A DNA stretch of 64,000 bases from the NCBI GenBank assembly GCA_028386065.3, contig JAKUCV010002451.1:7310-71309 (forward strand), read 5' to 3'. The notes beneath the pieces are model-generated. The model was not told where the DNA came from and made no database searches. It was given only the letters and a program-made list of their open reading frames with translations. Of the stretch, positions 1 to 12,106 are shown piece after piece. The DNA is from Turnera subulata. Taxonomy: Eukaryota; Streptophyta; Magnoliopsida; Malpighiales; Passifloraceae. A program made the position numbers and the translations under genes. The first letter of the stretch is position 1. Every line of letters begins with the position of its first letter.

Positions 1-289
1 CTCATATTTTTATTCCATTTATTTCTTCCGCTGCGTTGGATTTTTATTGAGATGTCTATTGATTTTGGATTACATCATCGGCGGGTTGCCGGGTTTATGT
101 TTTGATGATGTTTCGGCGGGATGCCGGGTTGATTTGTGGCTTGTTAAGCCGGATTATTATGTTCTCCTTGACATCTCGTTTTATTGAGAATTTGGATATT
201 GTTTTGACATTGATTTTCGTGTCCCGGGTTCAGGGGTATTTTGGTAATTTCCCTTCATTTAAGTATTTTATTTGTAAATTGGGACACGG

Positions 290-616
290 GTGTTTCAACC
301 GATTTCTCGAGGTAGTGTTTCTGCAGCTGCCCCATCTGCTATTTCTATGAGTTTTCCTCATCCCGAGCATCAGGTAGAGGGTCCTTCTATGCCTAGTACA
401 AGGTGGAAAAGGTTAGCAAGGCTGGCTCCTGTTGGTTCTGGGACGGTGGCCGATCAGGGAGGGTCGTTTAAACGGAAGCATTCTATTGTTTTTGATGGTG
501 GCATGAGAGAGGAGTATGAGCAGGTTTGTAAACGTAGGGAAGTGGATGAGGCACAGGTTGGTCATGATATGACGAGTCCGGCGGAGGCTGCTGAGCAGCC
601 CCGCCATCATCAATGA
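290..616 (+). pseudogene. LINE ORF1 C-terminal tail
   Basis: A 108-residue open frame rich in Arg/Lys (around TRWKRLARLAP and FKRKHS) ends in an acidic/Gln stretch (AEAAEQPRHHQ). Such tails are typical of plant L1 ORF1 (gag-like, RNA-binding) proteins just before ORF2. Its stop overlaps the ORF2 start by a few bases. The zinc-knuckle part expected further upstream is not recognisable here. The assignment rests on position and composition. Confidence 0.55.
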
Positions 617-3600
617 GTACCTTATGTTGGAATTGTCGTGGTTTGGGGGATCCACGTGCAGTTTCCTCTTTATACAAGCTTTTACGGCTTGAAAATCCTC
701 TTCTAGTTTTTCTCTCGGAAACTAGATTAAAAAAATTCGAGATGGATACCATTTTTCGTAGATTGGGGTGGGCGGGTTTGCTTGTGGTGGATTGTTCGGG
801 GCTGGGTCGGCAGCGAAGCGGAGGTTTGGCACTATTGTGGCGTGATGAGGTAGATGTTACTCTTCGTTCTTTCAGCCTTCATCATATAGATGTGGAGGTC
901 AAACTGGAGGGGACTACTGATTCATGGCGTTTCACTGGTTTATATGGTTGGCCCGAATCTACAGAAAAATGGCGGACATGGGACTTGTGGAGAAATATTG
1001 CGGGAGATTGTCAACTTCCTTGGCTGTGTGGGGGGGACATCAACGAGATTTTGTTTCAGTGGGAGAAGAGAGGAGGCAACCCTCGACAGTTTGCGGCAAT
1101 GCAAGCTTTTCACGATACCTTGACGGATCTGGACCTCCATGATCTGGGTTTTGTGGGATGTGAGTTCACTTGGGCAAATAACCATGATGACGGATCCTTC
1201 ATTGAGGAGCGCATAGATCGTCTTGTGGCTTCAATGGCATGGTCTGAACTTTTTCCCCATGCTTTAGTTAAACACCTTCCTAGACAGGGTTCTGACCATT
1301 GCCCTCTCAAACTGATACTGGATTCTCATGCTCACCATCCCTCCTCTAGACCTCGGCTTTTTCGCTTTGAGGAGATATGGCTATCACATGAGAGGTGTGC
1401 ACAAACTGTTAATCTTGCATGAGAGCAACCGGTTGAGGATGACCCACTTGGTACTATCCAGACAAAGCTCACTCGATGTGGGTCTATGCTTACAAGCTAG
1501 AGCAAAGCAAATTTTGCCCATGTCACGTCTTCTATAAAAAAGAAACGGGAGGCTCTGGCTGCTCTGAACTGCCAGATTCAATCTCCGGATGTGGTGGCTC
1601 GGTCAAAGGAGTTATGTAGAGAGATTGAAACTTTAATTCACCAAGAGGAAGTGATGTGGAGGCAAAGGTCCCGAGTTGCTTGGCTGCGTGATGGAGATAA
1701 GAACACTAAATATTTCTTTCACAAAGCTGAACAACGGAGGAAAGTCAATGGCATTAAGGGGATAACTGATGCCGCCGATCAGTGGGTGACGAGTAAGGAT
1801 CAGATTGCATCGACTTTTAATGGTTTCTATTCGACCTTATTCTCCTCTGGTGGTGGTTTGGATATGGACCCTGTTCTGGAGGTAGTTGATCAACGTCTCT
1901 CCCCAGATATGGTGTCCCTCTTGGATAAACCTTTTTCCCGAGAGGAGGTGTACACGGCTCTGTCACAGATGCATCCTTCCAAAGCTCCTGGGCCTGATGG
2001 GATGCCACCCCTATTCTTTCAAAAGTTTTGGACGGTGATTGGAGATGATGTATGTCGGATGGTTCTTGATGTGCTTAATAATGGGGCTGATCCCTCCCCT
2101 CTGAATCATACTTTTGTCACACTCATTCCAAAGGTTAAGCATCCTCTTCTTTGTAGTCAATTCAGACCTATTAGTCTATGTAATGTCATCTTCAAAATTA
2201 TCACTAAAACCATGGCTAACCGGCTGAAGTTGATACTACCTGAGTGTATTGGTGAAGAACAGAGTGCTTTTGTTCCTGGTCGACTTATTACTGACAATGC
2301 TCTTCTAGCTTTTGAAGCTTTTCATTTCATGAAAAAGGGTTGTAGTGGTAAGAAGGGTTGGATGGGGTTGAAGCTGGATATGAGCAAGGCCTATGATAGA
2401 GTTGAGTGGGACTTTTTGGAGGCGATAATGTACAAGATGGGATTCAGTTCAAAGTGGGTGCAGCTGGTGATGCGTTGTGTTCGTTCAGTGACATATTCTC
2501 TATTAATCAACCGGTCTCCCCAATAAAAAATAGTGCCTCAGAGGGGAATTCGTCAAGGTGATCCCCTTTCCCCTTATCTTTTTCTTTTATGTGCTGAGGG
2601 TTTTGCTTCCCTGGTTAAGAAGGCCGTGTTGTCGGATTCATTACATGGGGTTAGGGTCTGTTCTACTGCTCCTATGATTTCGCATCTCTTTTTTGCTGAT
2701 GATAGTATCCTCTTTGCCCGAGCCTCTGTCTTGGAGGCTAGAACTTTACTTGATATCCTGCGTAAGTATGAATTGGCTTCAGGTCAGTAGATCAATCTTG
2801 ATAAATCGGAGGTCATTTTTAGCCGAAATGTTCCTGATCAGCTACAAATTCAGATCCAAAGGGATCTAGGTGTTAAGGCTGTTGAAACCTTCGATAAATA
2901 TCTTAGCTTGCCAGCTATGATTGGTCGCTCCAAAAAGCTAATTTTCTCTTATGTCCGAGATAGACTTGTAAAGAAGATGGGACAATGGAAGGAAAAGTAT
3001 TTATCTGATGCAGGGCGAGAGCTATTTGTGAAGTCGGTAGCCCAAGCGATACCCAATTATGTCATGACTTGCTTTAAGCTACCTGACTCGATTTGTGCGG
3101 AAATGGAGGTTCTTATTAGAAAGTTCTGGTGGGGGCACAGGGATGGCAAAAGGAAGTTACACTGGTTAGCATGGGAACGCCTTTGCAAGAGGAAAGCAGC
3201 GGGTGGTTTGGGTTTCCAATCTTTAGAGGCTTTTAACCTTGCTTTTCTTGCAAAACAAGGCTGGCGATTGATGGAGAATGATTCTTGTCTCCTGACTCGG
3301 GTTCTCAAAGCTCGTTATTTCCCTCGGTCTGATTTCTTACATGCTAAGGTGGGCTACAACCCTAGCTATACTTGGAGGAGTATCATGAAGGCTCAATTCA
3401 TATCGACAAAGGGGACTAGATGGGCAGTAGGTGACGGAACTAGAATTTGAATCTGGAAGGGCAATTGGCTTCCTTGTGATGACCATTTCACTATGTCTTC
3501 TCCGGTTATACACCTAGAAGAGGATGCCTGTGTTCGCGAGCTTATGGATGGGTCTGTTACCGAGTGGAATTACTCCCTCATCAATGCTATTTTTTCGAGG

Positions 3601-4750
3601 GAGGAGGCCAATCTTATAACCAGTATTCCTCTAAGTTGTCGTGCTCCGACCGACTCGTTTTTCTGGCATTACACTGCTTCCGGTATATACTCAGTCAAGT
3701 CGGGGTATGGCTTGGCTTTGTCGGAGTTACATCCTCTGTCTGCTGATGCCTCTTCCTCTGTAGACACTTGTTCCTCGCCTTGGTGGCGTTTTATTTGGAA
3801 GATGCATATCCCTCCCAAACTCCGGTCTTTCATTTGGCGTCTCTGCAATGATATTCTACCGGTTCGTTCGAACCTTATCAGACGCTTCATACCTGTGGAT
3901 TCCACCTGTCCCCGATGTTCTAACCATGAGGAGACTAGCTGGCATTTTTTTTTGTCAGTGTCCTGAGTCACGTGAGGTATGGAGAATTAGCCCTGTCCCA
4001 TTATCGATTTGCGATACTCAATGTAGGGACCTAGGCGAGTGGCTCCAACATATCCATTCAGCTCTTGGCGAAGGCATCTTGCTGCAGGCTATTTCTATTT
4101 GTTGGTCTTTGTGGAAGGCGCGTAATGCCCTTATCTTTCAGCAACAACTATCCCGTCCGGATACTATTGTTCAGCCTGCTCTTCTCCTTCTCCAGGCCTA
4201 TCAGGAGGCGAACAGTGTACCACAACGTAGGTCTCCTCCTCCTCGACCAAGCTCCTGGGTTCCACCACCTCATCCGTGTGTCAAAATCAACACGGACGTA
4301 GCTGTGCTCCCGTCAGACGGGATAGGAGTAGGGGTCATTATAAGGACCTCGGCTGGTGAGGTCATGGCAATGGGGACCAAATTCTATCTGGCTATTAAGG
4401 ATGCCACAATTGGGGAGGCTTATGCGGCTCGTTTTGGTCTTGCTCTGGCCCGAGAGATGGAACTCCCTCATGTACTGCTGGAAGTGGATTGTCAGGAGAT
4501 TGCCAATCGTCTTCAATCTGCGACTCGCTCCAACACTCCCCTGGGTTTGCTGATAGAGGATATCCGTTGGATTGCTTTATCTTTTGTTTCTTTTACAGCA
4601 TCTTTTGCTATAAGGTCTTGTAATAAAGCAGCACATTTTATTTGCCACTTAGCTTTATCTTTGCGCCAGGAACACTTCTGGTTTCATAACTTTCCGGCTG
4701 ATGCACTAGCTATTGCGTCGGCTGATATTATTTCTTGCCAGTTTGGCTGA
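613..4750 (+). pseudogene. LINE ORF2: endonuclease, reverse transcriptase, RNase H (broken)
   Basis: The frame from ATG 613 encodes an endonuclease (CWNCRGLG, LSETRL, GLYGWPE, GDINEI, SDHCPL; about residues 1-235). A reverse transcriptase follows, with the SKAPGPDG and FRPISLCNV motifs, LDMSKAYDRVEW, GIRQGDPLSPYLF and the catalytic FADD at about 2693-2704. A zf-RVT segment (WRFIWKMHIPPKLRSFIWRL) and an RVT_3-type RNase H (INTDVAV onward, ending NKAAHFICHLAL) complete it. In-frame stops lie at 1420, 1498, 2524, 2788 and 3448. A one-base expansion of a T run at about 3945-3953 moves the C-terminal part into the next frame (to 4750). The protein cannot be made intact. It would have supplied target nicking and target-primed reverse transcription. 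Confidence 0.92.
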
Positions 4751-4980
4751 TTAATACAATCATCCTTTTCCTCAAAAAAAAAAAAAACTCATGAGAAATG
4801 GATTTTTTTTCTGTTAGTACTGTTATCTTAGGACCGCCCATTGTTAAGACACATCAAAGGATTTACTAAATTCAGATTAAGACATAATAAGAATCATAAA
4901 GATTTTGAATTGAATGAGGATGGGATGGGTTAGCCTTTCTGCCAAAATTTCTAGGTACACAATGGGACCTATTTACAATT

Positions 4981-5280
4981 ATTTGTCTTTATCATCAACT
5001 CCCAAGTAAAAGGGTCCGCTTTTTCTAGAAGTTAAAACATAAAACTTAAAACAGTAAAACGGCACCGAAAGCGGCGGGTCCAATTCTCCAAGTCCAACAT
5101 CATACTAGTTACTGTTTTATAATTATCCTCCACTTTGTTTCTTCATTCTTCAGTTTTTTAATCCGAAAAATTTTATATTCTTCTACTTGCCATGTTTAAA
5201 CGATAATTTTTATTCTCTTCTTATCAAAATCAACAAAGATTCAAAGATACACATTATAATCAATCAAACAACATAGAGGA
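4981..5280 (+). repeat. Upstream/leader duplication, copy A (no gene attached)
   Basis: This ~300-bp stretch aligns end to end with 7945-8470. Both start at atttgtctttatc, share gggtccaattct, ttttataattat and aaacgataat, and end at caaacaacatagagga. Copy B lies 28 bp upstream of the phosphatase ATG. Copy A is followed only by AT-rich DNA without the coding exon. It is therefore a detached copy of the promoter and 5' leader, and it lacks the two insertions found in copy B. Confidence 0.8.
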
Positions 5281-6992
5281 AAAAAAGATATTTTCTTTTG
5301 TTGATTGATTGGGGCAATTCTTTTTTTTTTTTTTTACCAATTTACCAAAATCCTGTCGTCTGTTTGTGGGGGAAGGGTTTATTAATTAGTATGCCAATTC
5401 TATTCCAAGAATGATTCCATTTTTTTTTTTTGCCATAAACGATTCCATTTTTTAACAATTAGCCTATATTCAAACATGTTGATTATATCTGTTAAAAAAA
5501 CTAAAAAGAAAAAACGCATCAAAACTAATGAATTATGAAATTTATTTTCCTTTTTTATGAATTTAGAAAATTAAAAAAACTCATTTGAAAATATCCTAAC
5601 ATTTGATTTTTTGGAAAAAAAATTCAGAAGTAGGGCCCATATACAGTATATAACGCCTGAAAGCGCTTCACAAACTGCCACATGCCAAAAAAAGGTAGTA
5701 TACGCTTTCTTTTTAAAGATAGTTGTCGGTGTGAGCAACCGTCTCCTAATCATGTACCTTACTCAAGTATATTCTTAATATACATCTCGGTTTTCAACCA
5801 AAAAAAAGAAAATATACTCATATAAAGGTGTCAAAAAAAACAATATAAACCCCTATAAGAAATAATTAAAAGAATACAAATCTTATATATGTCATTTACC
5901 ACTTAGATGACATCACGCTATCCCAAAGCTCTTACATGCTTAACTTGTAACTATTGAAATAGTGGCCATGATATGGTCAAGTTTTGGATTAATTTGGCAT
6001 AAAATCAAACACCTCTCGTCATGGCATGCGATTAGTAGATAAGTACACTAGAGATGTTGTTTTTTTTTTTTTTTTGAGAATGCACTAGAGAAGATGTTGT
6101 TACAAGACCTAGATTGTTTTTCTTGCTGCGGTCTAGGTACAACCAAACACATTGTCGTGATCAGCAACCCAACCCATACTAGACGACATGTCGTCTGATC
6201 GTTGTTAGAAGGTTAGACTAGAGTGACAGGTGTCTTGTTACCATTGGCTGCGAACAGTCTACTGTGCTCAAATAACCGTTGGCATCAGCTGTTACTTACC
6301 AGTCAGTTTTGATCAATAAACAACAAACATTCCTTTCCCTTTCCTGTTTCCTCTTCCCTCCCTCGCCTACTCTGTACTGCTCTTTCTCTTCCTAATTGCA
6401 CCCAAATTCAGGTCTAGATACATCACCAAATGTACGCGGCCAACCTAGTAGATCAATTACATAAAAGAATTGCAGAATATGGTCCTTCAATTATTCACGA
6501 TCTAATAAAAGCAGATAGTACAAGACATAATAGCTGGTGGGTTATGCAGTTTCATTTTTTTTTTTCTCTTGGCGTGACTAATTATTAGTCACATGATAAA
6601 TAATGACATATCTTGTCAATTTGGGAGTGATTGATTCTGATGTTTCATTAGTTATTTTATGAAAAATATCCAACGAATTTAAATATCAGTTCCATTAGAA
6701 GGAAAATGAAAAGAGCCAGTAGTGATGGTGTTTTAGTAAAAAGAAAAATTTAGCTCAGGGAAGGTTCCCCAGTCCGGGACGAAAAGCAAAGCATACCAAT
6801 TCAAGTTGAAACCACTTGGAGCAGCATTAATTCCTGAGATCAGTAATTATCTATTGTCGAACTCACAAGAAATGAATTAATATAACAAGAGTATTTTGTA
6901 AGTATTGATTATGTCCGCATCGGGCTAAATAGGTAAATACTTTCAATTCCTCAATTTGAGTATGACGATTCGTTTATTAATGATGTCACATC
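5281..6992. other. AT-rich intergenic DNA
   Basis: No reading frame with recognisable protein content and no clear element was found. There are several A/T homopolymers (for example at about 5321-5334, 5418-5430 and 6059-6075) but nothing that can be called. Confidence 0.6.
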
Positions 6993-7000
6993 GACACTAT

Positions 7001-7224
7001 TAGTGGCGAAGCTAAATTATAAGGAGCTAATATAATATATTTTGGGTGTAATAATAAGGATTTATATGAAAAATAAAATTTAGAAGGGTCAAATATATAT
7101 TACGATAGAACTTGTATGGAAAAAATTAAAAATTCAAGAAACTATGAATATATCATGATAGAACTTATATGAAAAAAAATAAAAACTCAGGGAGGTCATG
7201 GCCCTCGGCCCCGAGCCGCCGCTG
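7001..7224. mobile_element. Small hAT-like MITE with 8-bp target duplication
   Basis: The sequence is flanked by an exact 8-bp direct repeat, gacactat, at 6993-7000 and 7225-7232. The ends are imperfect inverted repeats: left tagtggcgaagc, and right, reverse-complemented, cagcggcggctc. They resemble the CAGTGGCGGAGC-type ends common in non-autonomous plant elements. The interior holds two ~60-bp AT-rich subrepeats around gatagaactt(g/a)tatg. No coding capacity. An 8-bp duplication is the hAT hallmark. The termini are worn, so the superfamily call is moderate. Confidence 0.6.
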
Positions 7225-7232
7225 GACACTAT

Positions 7233-7944
7233 CTATTAAGTAATTATATTGTTTTGGGGTCACTCATAAAACCTGATAAGTTCATAGATCAACTTTTAAT
7301 ATTTTTTCTATTCATATATTTTTTTAAAAAATATCCATAACCTAAAATCATAACATAATGATAATTTTTTTTTATGGTAACATAATGATGTTTTTAAGCA
7401 TCCATGTAATACCATTCAATATTTTACTAGCTACGGTCTTTAACCTCTCTAAGTAGTGAAACTAGGAGAGTAGTCTTACTTTTTTTTTTTTTTAGAGAGA
7501 AGAGAGTAGTCTTACTTAAAACTTTTCCTAGTTCTTTTATTTTTATTTTTCTTTTGTATCACACAAGTGTTGACCAAAACTTCTTTTGGTGAGACTTGAT
7601 TTCTTCATTTTTTTTTTGGTTTTCTATCCGGTATCTGAGCTTTGCCCTAACTAATCCGGTTCGATCTTGGTGGTGCACTTGAGTATGGTGGGTGAGTTTT
7701 CCAATGAGAATTTTTTGCATACACAAAGAACTTGATTTCTTTTTAATTCTTAAGACTTTGGGTTTTATAGTTCTATTTAGAATTTTAAATTTAAGATTTA
7801 GAGTAAAAATAAAAAATATTGCGCTGAGTGGTGAGAATTATGAGACTACTCATATTAGGAGACCCTCCTGATTGGCGGTGTTTGTTTTCATTTGTGTTCT
7901 TCCGTTTTTGTTTTTTCTTGAATTTTTTCCGGTAACGGGTTTTC
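7233..7944. other. AT-rich intergenic DNA upstream of the phosphatase gene
   Basis: Poly(T) tracts and a short direct repeat (agagtagtcttactt near 7467 and 7504) are visible. No gene or clear element was found. Confidence 0.5.
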
Positions 7945-8470
7945 ATTTGTCTTTATCAACTCCCAGTAAAGGGTCCACATTTCGTTTGAACTTTGAAGAA
8001 ACGCCACCAGGAAGCGGCGAAGCGGGTCCAATTCTTCAAGTCCAAGATCATACGTAGGCCTACTACTAGTTGCTGTTTTATAATTATTGGTAGGATTGGT
8101 TTAAGTGGTAAACAATTTAATTCTGTTTTAAGTAATTTGAGCACATGTGTATGCAAAAAAGTCCCCATTGAGAGATTTACTGATTCGAATTAGTGGGGAT
8201 AAAACTCTTGATACCGAATAAAAAAAAAATCATTGCTTTTTTTTTGAGGAAAATAATCATCCCTTTTTTATTGTTCTTCATTCTTCAAACTTTTAAACCA
8301 AAAAATCTTAATATTCTTCAACTTGACATATTCAAACGATAATATGTAGGGTGCGCATTTTGTAGGAGATACCCTTTTAAGTATAAAAAAAAAAGTTATA
8401 ATTTTTATTCTATTCTTATCAACATCAACAAAAATTCAAAGATACACATATAATCAAACAACATAGAGGA
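7945..8470 (+). promoter_or_regulatory. Proximal promoter / 5' leader of the phosphatase gene (duplication copy B)
   Basis: Lies immediately upstream of ATG 8498 and is the second copy of the 4981-5280 sequence. It carries two insertions absent from copy A: about 8088-8252 (SINE-like) and about 8343-8400 (ending in an A-rich run). With both removed, the two copies are nearly the same length (about 295 against 300 bp). The shared sequence presumably holds the transcription start. No specific TATA box is claimed. Confidence 0.65.
8088..8252 (+). mobile_element. tRNA-derived SINE-like insertion
   Basis: Present in copy B and absent at the matching point of copy A. Near the 5' end is an A-box-like ggtttaagtgg (about 8098), then a B-box-like gattcgaatta (about 8182), then an A-run (8220-8229). 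The flanks are ataattat (8080-8087) and ataatcat (8253-8260), a plausible 7/8 target duplication matching the single ataattat of copy A. The A-to-B spacing is longer than in a standard tRNA, so the family is not identified. Confidence 0.45.
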
Positions 8471-8497
8471 GGAGGATTTTACCATAAAGAAGAGAAG

Positions 8498-11400
8498 ATG
8501 ACTTTAAACTGTGCTAATTTGGCAGCCAGAGTTCCACGTATCCTGGAACTAAGAAGAAGAAGATGCTCCCCCAACCTCGTAGGAGGAGCAGGTTTCTTCT
8601 CCTGCTTATTACCAAGCACTCATAAAACCCACCACCATAGCAACCCTCTCCTCCTTCATTGTTCTATCACCAAACGAAAACAAAGCCACAGTCTTTCTTC
8701 TTCTTCTTCTTCTTCGGTAATGGAGGATCCCAAAGACTTGGGCTTTTCATCTCAAGACCCTGAAGATTACTCCAACGAATTGGAAGTTGCCGTCAGAGCT
8801 GTACAAATAGCTTGTTTCCTCTGCCAGAAAGTTCAGGAAAGTTTGATTTCTAAGGCCACCACCACTCATGTCCAAGCCAAGGATGACAATTCTCCGGTTA
8901 CCGTTGCAGGTATGTATTGTGAAGTCACTCCTATCTCTCTGTATGTGAAATGGGTTGTCTTTGGTTTACCTTTTTGTTTAACTCTTTGTTGGTCTTGAAT
9001 TCGGCATTGGTGGGTAGGATTTTGATTGAGAATTCTGCATTTAGGATATGATTGTTAACAAGTTATGAATGAGACGAAACCTCTTTTCTTCTCTTTACAC
9101 CTTTGTTTGTTGAACTCCAGGAGATATGGTTGTTCGTTGTTATTCAATTTGTTATTTCATGTTGTGTGATTGGTTCATCAGGGATATCTACCTTTGTTTC
9201 CTTTTGTGTTCAGACATCACAACCTTCTTCTAGACTTACAATTATTGCATCCAAGTAGCTGCTATGGCATGAATTGACATTTGTGTCTCATAGTGACTCA
9301 TCTTAGTGCCCCAAGTGTAGATGCTATCCCAAATCCTTTACTGCTGAGGTGACCAGAGCATGTGACCAACATGGTGGAAGTGCAATGATGCATTGATAAA
9401 TAAATTAATCTTCTTGCCACCTAAATTTGGAATGATTCCATTCACTTTTCAATAAAAAAAAGAATTCCACTCATCGATGGATGTGCAACTTGCACTTGTT
9501 TGTTGTGTGCTACCTGGAAGAGGAAGGGCAAGTAAGTAGGTAGTTGAAGTTGAAACCTGCTGGTATACAATACACTGGTGTGGCAAAAGCTAGATACTTT
9601 GGCACTGTTATTACTTTCATAACCGATTTCAAAGCTTTAAGTCGCAATAGGGAACTCGAAATGTAAAAGAGGATGGAATGAGGTAAGCCAGGCTGGGTAG
9701 AAGGATCCATTAATTTAGCTGATCAACTCTTCTGTTATTGTCTTGCTTTATTTGTTTCGTCCTCTATTAGGTGCATCTTCTCTGCCTCTGCAGTTGCTTT
9801 TTATCATACTTCTAAGAGGATTCATAGGAAATTTTCATTTGATTCGGTTACCATTAGGTCAATTTCCTAATCCCTCTCACTTTTACCATTCATGCAAATT
9901 CATTTTCCACACCTGCAGTCTGTCTGGACTCTGGATAGAGGAACACTAGATGTGATTTTCACTAGAAGCTAATCAAAGAAGCAGCAGTTTATGTCAATAT
10001 GCTCTGCATCTTTTACTCTGACGTAGAATATGTATGATTCTTTTTTTTGACATCGTGAACACACATGCTGATCAAAATAGTTATCCACTTGATTTTTTCC
10101 AAGGTAACTATCAACCCAGTTATACTCTCTCCAAAGTCCAGATAGACATCATTTCTTAACCTTTTAAAGGTCTAAAATATTCATTTCGACAATTCTCTTT
10201 GACTTGATACTTTCAAATAGATGTTCGCAACTTTCTTTTTCTTTTCTTTTTTTTTCTCTTAGTCTATGAAGTATAAGCTTGACGGTTGAAATTTTGGCTG
10301 GACCAGCACCCCTGAGGATTTTGCTGCTTCTTTTCTTCCCGTACTATGTTGCTCCATGTATTTTTGAGAGAAACTGCAGAGTCCAAATGTTTATTAAAGC
10401 GATTTTACATCTTCCCTGATTTGAATTGAAAGCATAGAGCCATGTAGCACCCAGCAGCCTAAGATCAAATGATCAATAGTCCATTGGCATTATTTATTCT
10501 TTTCTTGGAGTGAGAGTCTACCGTGTAGTAGGCATCTTTATACGTGTTAATTGAATTTTTGGTTTAGCTCAGTTGTTATCCTCGTATACAAGTAAATTTA
10601 TTATTGTGAACCGTCTTGGATTTAATTTTTGTGGCTATGACATGTTAATTTATTCTTTTTATCCATCATGACATGTAAATTAGATTGGAGCGTTCAAGCC
10701 ACTGTTAGTTGGATTCTGTCTGAGTCATTAGTGAGTAGGAATTTGTCCATTGTTGCTGAGGAAGATGTTCAAACGCTCTCCAAGGCAGACAAAGCTGACC
10801 TATTAGAAGCTGTTGTTCAAACTGTGAATGAATGTCTGGCTGAAGCACCACGTTTTGGTATTAAAGCTCCAGGAATCACCCTTGGCACTTCAGAAGTTCT
10901 TGAAGCTATCAGTCGTTGCAACTCAACTGGAGGCCCCTCAGGAAGATTTTGGACACTTGACCCTGTTGATGGTACGTTGGGTTTTGTACGTGGAGATCAA
11001 TATGCTGTTGCTTTATCATTGATAGAGGATGGAGAAGTTGTTCTTGGAGTTCTTGGTTGCCCTAATTACCCAATGAGGAAGGAGTGGCTAGGTTATCATC
11101 ATCGGTACCACAGAATCATATCTAAGCTTACCCCTTCAACGTCTGAATCTTGGGATAAAGGTTGTGTGATATATGCACAAAGAGGAACAGGCAAGGCTTG
11201 GATGCAGCCTCTGCTACAAGGACATAAACAATTTGTATGGCCAAACCATGCAAGGCCAGTTCAAGTGTCCTCTATTGACAATCCAGCATTGGCAACATTT
11301 TGCGAACCAGTTGAGAAGGCAAATTCAGATCACTCTTTCACTGCAGGACTAGCTCACAGCGTTGGGCTTAGGTGCATATTCTTTTCACCCTTTTCCTTCT

Positions 11401-12106
11401 CCAAGTCACTCTGCTATTGGTTATACATCCTTCTCATTGTTTTTCTTCTCCTAGTTAGTCTGCATTTAGGTATACAGTTTATTGACTCTCTGAGGAATGA
11501 TATTAAAGCTCAAATATTGTCTGTGTTCCCTTTTCAATAAGTGTTGGAGTTGAAAAACCATAACCATTGTACAAAGACAAGGCCCAGTGAGTTGTTATCA
11601 TACTTGCAAGATTGCTGAGCTCCCCAGATACGATGAAAACTTATCAATGGAGGGAAATTGCATTCATTGATGAGAAATGCCCTAGTATGAATGATAATTA
11701 CTACCAATTTTTAACACGCCAGACATAAAACAGAATATCAAGCAAGAGGAGATTGGTCAGCTGTATGGAAAAAGAAAACTCATACATCTCTTTTGGCTGC
11801 AGAAAGCAACCATTACGTGTGTACAGCATGGTGAAGTATGCTGCCATAGCTCGTGGAGATGCTGAGGTTTTCATGAAGTTCGCAAGGTCTGGCTACAAGG
11901 AGAAGATATGGGATCATGCTGCTGGTGTTCTGATTATACAAGAGGCTGGTGGGGTGGTTACAGATGCTGGAGGGCAACCGCTGGACTTCTCGAAAGGTAT
12001 GTACTTGGAAGGTCTTGACCGGGGAATAATTGCTTGTGCTGGAGCCAACTTACATGACAAGATTATCAAGGCAGTTGATGCTAGCTGGAACTCCTCCAGT
12101 CTGTAA
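8498..12106 (+). CDS. PAP phosphatase / SAL-HAL2-like 3'(2'),5'-bisphosphate nucleotidase
   Basis: Exons 8498-8909, 10684-11371 and 11803-12106 join in phase to 467 residues. The family removes the 3' phosphate from PAP (and related inositol phosphates) with Mg2+ and is Li+-sensitive. Metal-site motifs of the inositol monophosphatase fold are present: the acidic triplet EED at about 163-165, DPVDGT at about 230-235 and WDHAAG at about 403-408. They are preceded by the VTVAD/W junction rebuilt across intron 1. The first ~74 residues are basic, hydroxylated and Ser-rich, as in an organelle transit peptide. A second in-frame ATG (8720, MEDPKD) starts the conserved core, so a shorter cytosolic form is possible. 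It most resembles the organellar HAL2-like branch. Exact substrate preference is not visible. Introns are 1774 and 431 nt. Confidence 0.88.
8694..8717 (+). repeat. (TTC)n microsatellite encoding a Ser run
   Basis: Repeated ttc/tct codons encode a Ser8 tract directly before the internal Met75 of the phosphatase. Its length probably varies between alleles, at the border between the presumed transit peptide and the enzyme core. Confidence 0.7.

Larger units (their letters stand above)
1..4787 (+). mobile_element. L1-type LINE retrotransposon, 3' part, disabled
   Basis: A plant non-LTR retrotransposon runs from the left edge to a 14-nt poly(A) tail at 4774-4787. The last part of ORF1 (290-616) overlaps the start of ORF2 (613 onward), a common plant L1 arrangement. 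ORF2 shows, in order, AP-endonuclease, reverse transcriptase, zf-RVT and RNase H regions. Five in-frame stops and one frameshift disable it, yet the reading frame is otherwise clear, so the copy is fairly young. Positions 1-289 show no convincing ORF1 coding, so the 5' part is either diverged or the true 5' end lies outside the window. The target-site duplication cannot be checked without that end. Confidence 0.93.

Noticed and set aside
10560..10660. A-box-like ggtttagctcagttg in phosphatase intron 1, considered as tRNA or SINE
   Set aside because: No acceptable B-box, stems or tail. Not enough for a call.
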